NCBI RefSeq assembly: GCF_032452875.1
Contig: NW_026893631.1
Coordinates: 1 to 64,000, forward strand
Length of the DNA stretch: 64,000 nt
Origin: Bos javanicus
Taxonomy: Eukaryota; Chordata; Mammalia; Artiodactyla; Bovidae
Direction of reading: 5' to 3'
The notes below the pieces were generated by a model. The model did not search any database. It was not told where the DNA came from and was given only the letters and a program-made list of their open reading frames with translations. Below, in pieces: positions 59,951 to 64,000 of this stretch (positions are counted from its first letter, which is position 1; every line of letters starts with the position of its first letter). A program made the position numbers and the translations under genes.

Positions 59951-60740
59951 CATGATCAGTGCATGCTCAGTCACGATATCAGTGCCTGCTCAGCCACGTG
60001 ATCACTGACGGCACAGTCACGTGATCAGCGCCTCTCAGTCACGTGATCACCGTATGATAAACACGTGATCAGTGAACGACCAGCCACGTGATCACTGCAT
60101 GCGCGTCAGGTGGTCAGTTCCTGATCAGCCACCTGATCAGTGCGTGCACAGTCCCCTGATCAGCGCCTGTCAGTCACTGATCACTGCCTGATAAACACGT
60201 GATCAGTGCCCGAACAGCCACGTCATCAGTGCATGCGCAGTCACGTGATCAGTGCATGATAGCCACGTGATCAGTGCGTGCACAGTCCCATGATCAGCGC
60301 CTGTCAGTCACTGATCATTGCCTGATAAACACGTGATCAGTGCATGATGAGCCATGTGATCAGTGCCCGATCAGCCACGTCATCAGTGCATGCGCAGTCA
60401 CGTCATCAGTGCATGATAGCCACGTGATCAGTGCATGCTCAGTCACGTGATCTGGACTTGATCAGCCACGTGATCAGTGCCTGCAGAGTCACGTGATCAG
60501 GGCCTGCTGAGCTGCGTGATTCCTGCCGGCTCATCTGCATGACAATTGCCAGCTGAGCTGCGTGATTCCTGTCGGCTCATCTGCTTGACAATTGCCAGCT
60601 GAGCTGCGTGATTCCTGCCTGGTCACGTGCTTGATTATTGCCAGTTGAGCAGCATGATTCGTCACTGCTGAGCTCCATGCTTATTGCCTGCTGATTGCGT
60701 GGTTCGTGTCTGCTCAGCTCTTTGAGTATTGCCTCCTGAG

Positions 60741-61361
60741 GTCCCTGTTCGGTCGCCACCTGCCGGGGACCAGCCCCAACTGATCCAGGGTATTCGAAGG
60801 AGAGATGGCCTAGGCGACTATTTATATGCTAATCAGAGATGTCAAGAATAATAGTATGAGGAGAGCTCAGTAGGAAAATTCGGTGGAGAAAAGAGACTGA
60901 GTAGCTTGGTTTACGCGGAAGACCAATCAAACTTCAAGACAAGAAGTTTGCACCACTTACGTAGGCCGCAGGCGCCCTCTCGAATAGCGAAAGGTGCCTC
61001 ACCCTAGACACCTTCTCGAGTGGGTCTTAGCAGCCCAGGCATAATTAGTAAGCGTGGTGGGTTCCGCGCTCCAGATGGAGACTCAGCTGGAAGTTAAAGG
61101 GAAGAATGACAAGGAACTTTATGAATTGGAGCTGTAAGTTAACTCTTTGACAGAGAGAGCGAGATGGTGGTGGGGGACAGCCCCCAGTGAAATCAGAGGT
61201 GAGAGCACAAAGCAATACAGTAGGCAGACTCCGGTTTTTTTGGGGGGAGATGCTCGAGAATATCCGGGTGGACTCCTGAGGCTCGATCCCGCATTTGCGT
61301 ATGCCGAGCCTCCTTCCTCATGACCTTTGTCCAGAGTGGAATGCCTCCCCGGCTCCCGGCA
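60741..61361 (-). mobile_element. PBS+LTR insert, copy 39
   Basis: LTR 60761-61361 (601 bp), T/G tract T7G6. Followed by satellite segment 61362-62129 (768 bp). Confidence 0.92.
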
Positions 61362-62129
61362 CATGATCAGTGCATGCTCAGCCACGTGATCACTGACGGC
61401 ACAGTCACGTGATCAGCGCCTCTCAGTCACGTGATCACCGTATGATAAACACGTGATCAGTGAACGACCAGCCACGTGATCACTGCATGCGCGGTCAGGT
61501 GGTCAGTTCCTGATCAGCCACCTGATCAGTGCGTGCACAGTCCCCTGATCAGCGCCTGTCAGTCACTGATCACTGCCTGATAAACACGTGATCAGTGCCC
61601 GAACAGCCACGTCATCAGTGCATGCGCAGTCACGTGATCAGTGCATGATAGCCACGTGATCAGTGCGTGCACAGTCCCATGATCAGCGCCTGTCAGTCAC
61701 TGATCATTGCCTGATAAACACGTGATCAGTGCATGATGAGCCATGTGATCAGTGCCCGATCAGCCACGTCATCAGTGCATGCGCAGTCACGTCATCAGTG
61801 CATGATAGCCACGTGATCAGTGCATGCTCAGTCACGTGATCTGGACTTGATCAGCCACGTGATCAGTGCCTGCAGAGTCACGTGATCAGGGCCTGCTGAG
61901 CTGCGTGATTCCTGCCGGCTCATCTGCATGACAATTGCCAGCTGAGCTGCGTGATTCCTGTCGGCTCATCTGCTTGACAATTGCCAGCTGAGCTGCGTGA
62001 TTCCTGCCTGGTCACGTGCTTGATTATTGCCAGTTGAGCAGCATGATTCGTCACTGCTGAGCTCCATGCTTATTGCCTGCTGATTGCGTGGTTCGTGTCT
62101 GCTCAGCTCTTTGAGTATTGCCTCCTGAG
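61362..62129. repeat. Satellite segment lacking the first 23-bp repeat (768 bp)
   Basis: The 23-bp repeat TCACGATATCAGTGCC... adjacent to the LTR is missing, as in the short units at 30-40 kb, but both GCGTGCACAGTCCC blocks are retained. It is thus a hybrid between the short and long forms. Confidence 0.87.
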
Positions 62130-62749
62130 GTCCCTGTTCGGTCGCCACCTGCCGGGGACCAGCCCCAACTGATCCAGGGTATTCGAAGGAGAGATGGCCT
62201 AGGCGACTATTTATATGCTAATCAGAGATGTCAAGAATAATAGTATGAGGAGAGCTCAGTAGGAAAATTCGGTGGAGAAAAGAGACTGAGTAGCTTGGTT
62301 TACGCGGAAGACCAATCAAACTTCAAGACAAGAAGTTTGCACCACTTACGTAGGCCGCAGGCGCCCTCTCGAATAGCGAAAGGTGCCTCACCCTAGACAC
62401 CTTCTCGAGTGGGTCTTAGCAGCCCAGGCATAATTAGTAAGCGTGGTGGGTTCCGCGCTCCAGATGGAGACTCAGCTGGAAGTTAAAGGGAAGAATGACA
62501 AGGAACTTTATGAATTGGAGCTGTAAGTTAACTCTTTGACAGAGAGAGCGAGATGGTGGTGGGGGACAGCCCCCAGTGAAATCAGAGGTGAGAGCACAAA
62601 GCAATACAGTAGGCAGACTCCGGTTTTTTTGGGGGAGATGCTCGAGAATATCCGGGTGGACTCCTGAGGCTCGATCCCGCATTTGCGTATGCCGAGCCTC
62701 CTTCCTCATGACCTTTGTCCAGAGTGGAATGCCTCCCCGGCTCCCGGCA
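62130..62749 (-). mobile_element. PBS+LTR insert, copy 40
   Basis: LTR 62150-62749 (600 bp), T/G tract T7G5. Followed by a 791-bp satellite (62750-63540). Confidence 0.92.
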
Positions 62750-63540
62750 CATGATCAGTGCATGCTCAGTCACGATATCAGTGCCTGCTCAGCCACGTGA
62801 TCACTGACGGCACAGTCACGTGATCAGCGCCTCTCAGTCACGTGATCACCGTATGATAAACACGTGATCAGTGAACGACCAGCCACGTGATCACTGCATG
62901 CGCGGTCAGGTGGTCAGTTCCTGATCAGCCACCTGATCAGTGCGTGCACAGTCCCCTGATCAGCGCCTGTCAGTCACTGATCACTGCCTGATAAACACGT
63001 GATCAGTGCCCGAACAGCCACGTCATCAGTGCATGCGCAGTCACGTGATCAGTGCATGATAGCCACGTGATCAGTGCGTGCACAGTCCCATGATCAGCGC
63101 CTGTCAGTCACTGATCATTGCCTGATAAACACGTGATCAGTGCATGATGAGCCATGTGATCAGTGCCCGATCAGCCACGTCATCAGTGCATGCGCAGTCA
63201 CGTCATCAGTGCATGATAGCCACGTGATCAGTGCATGCTCAGTCACGTGATCTGGACTTGATCAGCCACGTGATCAGTGCCTGCAGAGTCACGTGATCAG
63301 GGCCTGCTGAGCTGCGTGATTCCTGCCGGCTCATCTGCATGACAATTGCCAGCTGAGCTGCGTGATTCCTGTCGGCTCATCTGCTTGACAATTGCCAGCT
63401 GAGCTGCGTGATTCCTGCCTGGTCACGTGCTTGATTATTGCCAGTTGAGCAGCATGATTCGTCACTGCTGAGCTCCATGCTTATTGCCTGCTGATTGCGT
63501 GGTTCGTGTCTGCTCAGCTCTTTGAGTATTGCCTCCTGAG

Positions 63541-64000
63541 GTCCCTGTTCGGTCGCCACCTGCCGGGGACCAGCCCCAACTGATCCAGGGTATTCGAAGG
63601 AGAGATGGCCTAGGCGACTATTTATATGCTAATCAGAGATGTCAAGAATAATAGTATGAGGAGAGCTCAGTAGGAAAATTCGGTGGAGAAAAGAGACTGA
63701 GTAGCTTGGTTTACGCGGAAGACCAATCAAACTTCAAGACAAGAAGTTTGCACCACTTACGTAGGCCGCAGGCGCCCTCTCGAATAGCGAAAGGTGCCTC
63801 ACCCTAGACACCTTCTCGAGTGGGTCTTAGCAGCCCAGGCATAATTAGTAAGCGTGGTGGGTTCCGCGCTCCAGATGGAGACTCAGCTGGAAGTTAAAGG
63901 GAAGAATGACAAGGAACTTTATGAATTGGAGCTGTAAGTTAACTCTTTGACAGAGAGAGCGAGATGGTGGTGGGGGACAGCCCCCAGTGAAATCAGAGGT
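63541..64000 (-). mobile_element. PBS+LTR insert, copy 41 (cut by window end)
   Basis: PBS 63541-63558 and the first 440 bases of the LTR from 63561, identical in form to the uniform type. The window ends before the T/G tract. Confidence 0.92.

Larger units (their letters stand above)
56517..64000. repeat. Compound satellite array, right block (6 inserts, cut by window edge)
   Basis: Same unit and orientation as the left block. Insert spacings are 1450, 1363, 1411, 1389 and 1411 bp. The two units next to the island are the most divergent, and from 59.3 kb on they match the uniform 2-26 kb type, including CTCCGG and GCCAGCTGAG. Confidence 0.9.

Noticed and set aside
1..64000. Bacterial or phage origin suggested by dense GATC sites.
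   Set aside because: GATC is part of the 23-bp satellite repeat. Absence of any long open frame, the LTR/PBS inserts and the satellite hierarchy point to a mammalian, probably bovine, genome.

Overview
The window holds no convincing protein-coding or structural RNA gene. It is 64 kb of tandem satellite DNA and looks like pericentromeric or centromeric heterochromatin of cattle (Bos taurus or a close relative). Its simplest unit is a 23-bp repeat made of an 11-bp half (TGATCAGTGCA) and a 12-bp half (TGATCAGTCACG). From memory, this is the reverse-complement phase of the 23-bp prototype of the bovine 1.706 g/cm3 satellite. The 1411/1412-bp compound unit built from it matches my recollection of the bovine 1.711a satellite, about 1.4 kb with a roughly 0.6-kb inserted element. 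These names are recalled and have not been checked against a database.

Layout. (1) 1-47691 is an array of compound units with 35 copies of an inserted retroviral segment. Each full unit has about 791 bp of 23/46-bp-derived satellite followed by about 620 bp of insert. Units at 2.0-26.1 kb are very uniform (1411/1412 bp). Units at 26.1-40.1 kb are a mixture of long (1411 bp) and shortened (1161-1320 bp) forms. Units at 37.4-47.7 kb are again mostly long and share private variants. (2) 47692-56516 is an island without insert, made of nearly pure 23-bp repeats and punctuated by three 46-bp-repeat blocks about 3.2-3.4 kb apart. Each block ends at the intact (empty) counterpart of the site that carries the insert elsewhere. 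(3) 56517-64000 is the resumed compound array with six more inserts, the last cut by the window edge.

The insert reads on the minus strand as a complete LTR of about 600 bp. It begins TGCCGGG, ends CCCGGCA, and has a TATA-like box near its 3' end. Two bases follow, then an 18-nt primer binding site for tRNA-Lys (TGGCGACCGAACAGGGAC, one mismatch from the Lys3 form). Satellite DNA resumes within one base of the PBS end. No gag, pro, pol or env sequence, no second flanking LTR and no target-site duplication is visible. An insert of exactly LTR plus PBS has the structure of plus-strand strong-stop DNA, an intermediate of reverse transcription. I infer that such a fragment was captured once and then amplified with the satellite.

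In tandem, the array reads LTR-PBS-satellite-LTR-PBS-satellite, which formally resembles an array of miniature non-coding LTR elements. All open reading frames in the window are short, recur with the repeat period, change with a T/G homopolymer length, and are best read as chance frames.
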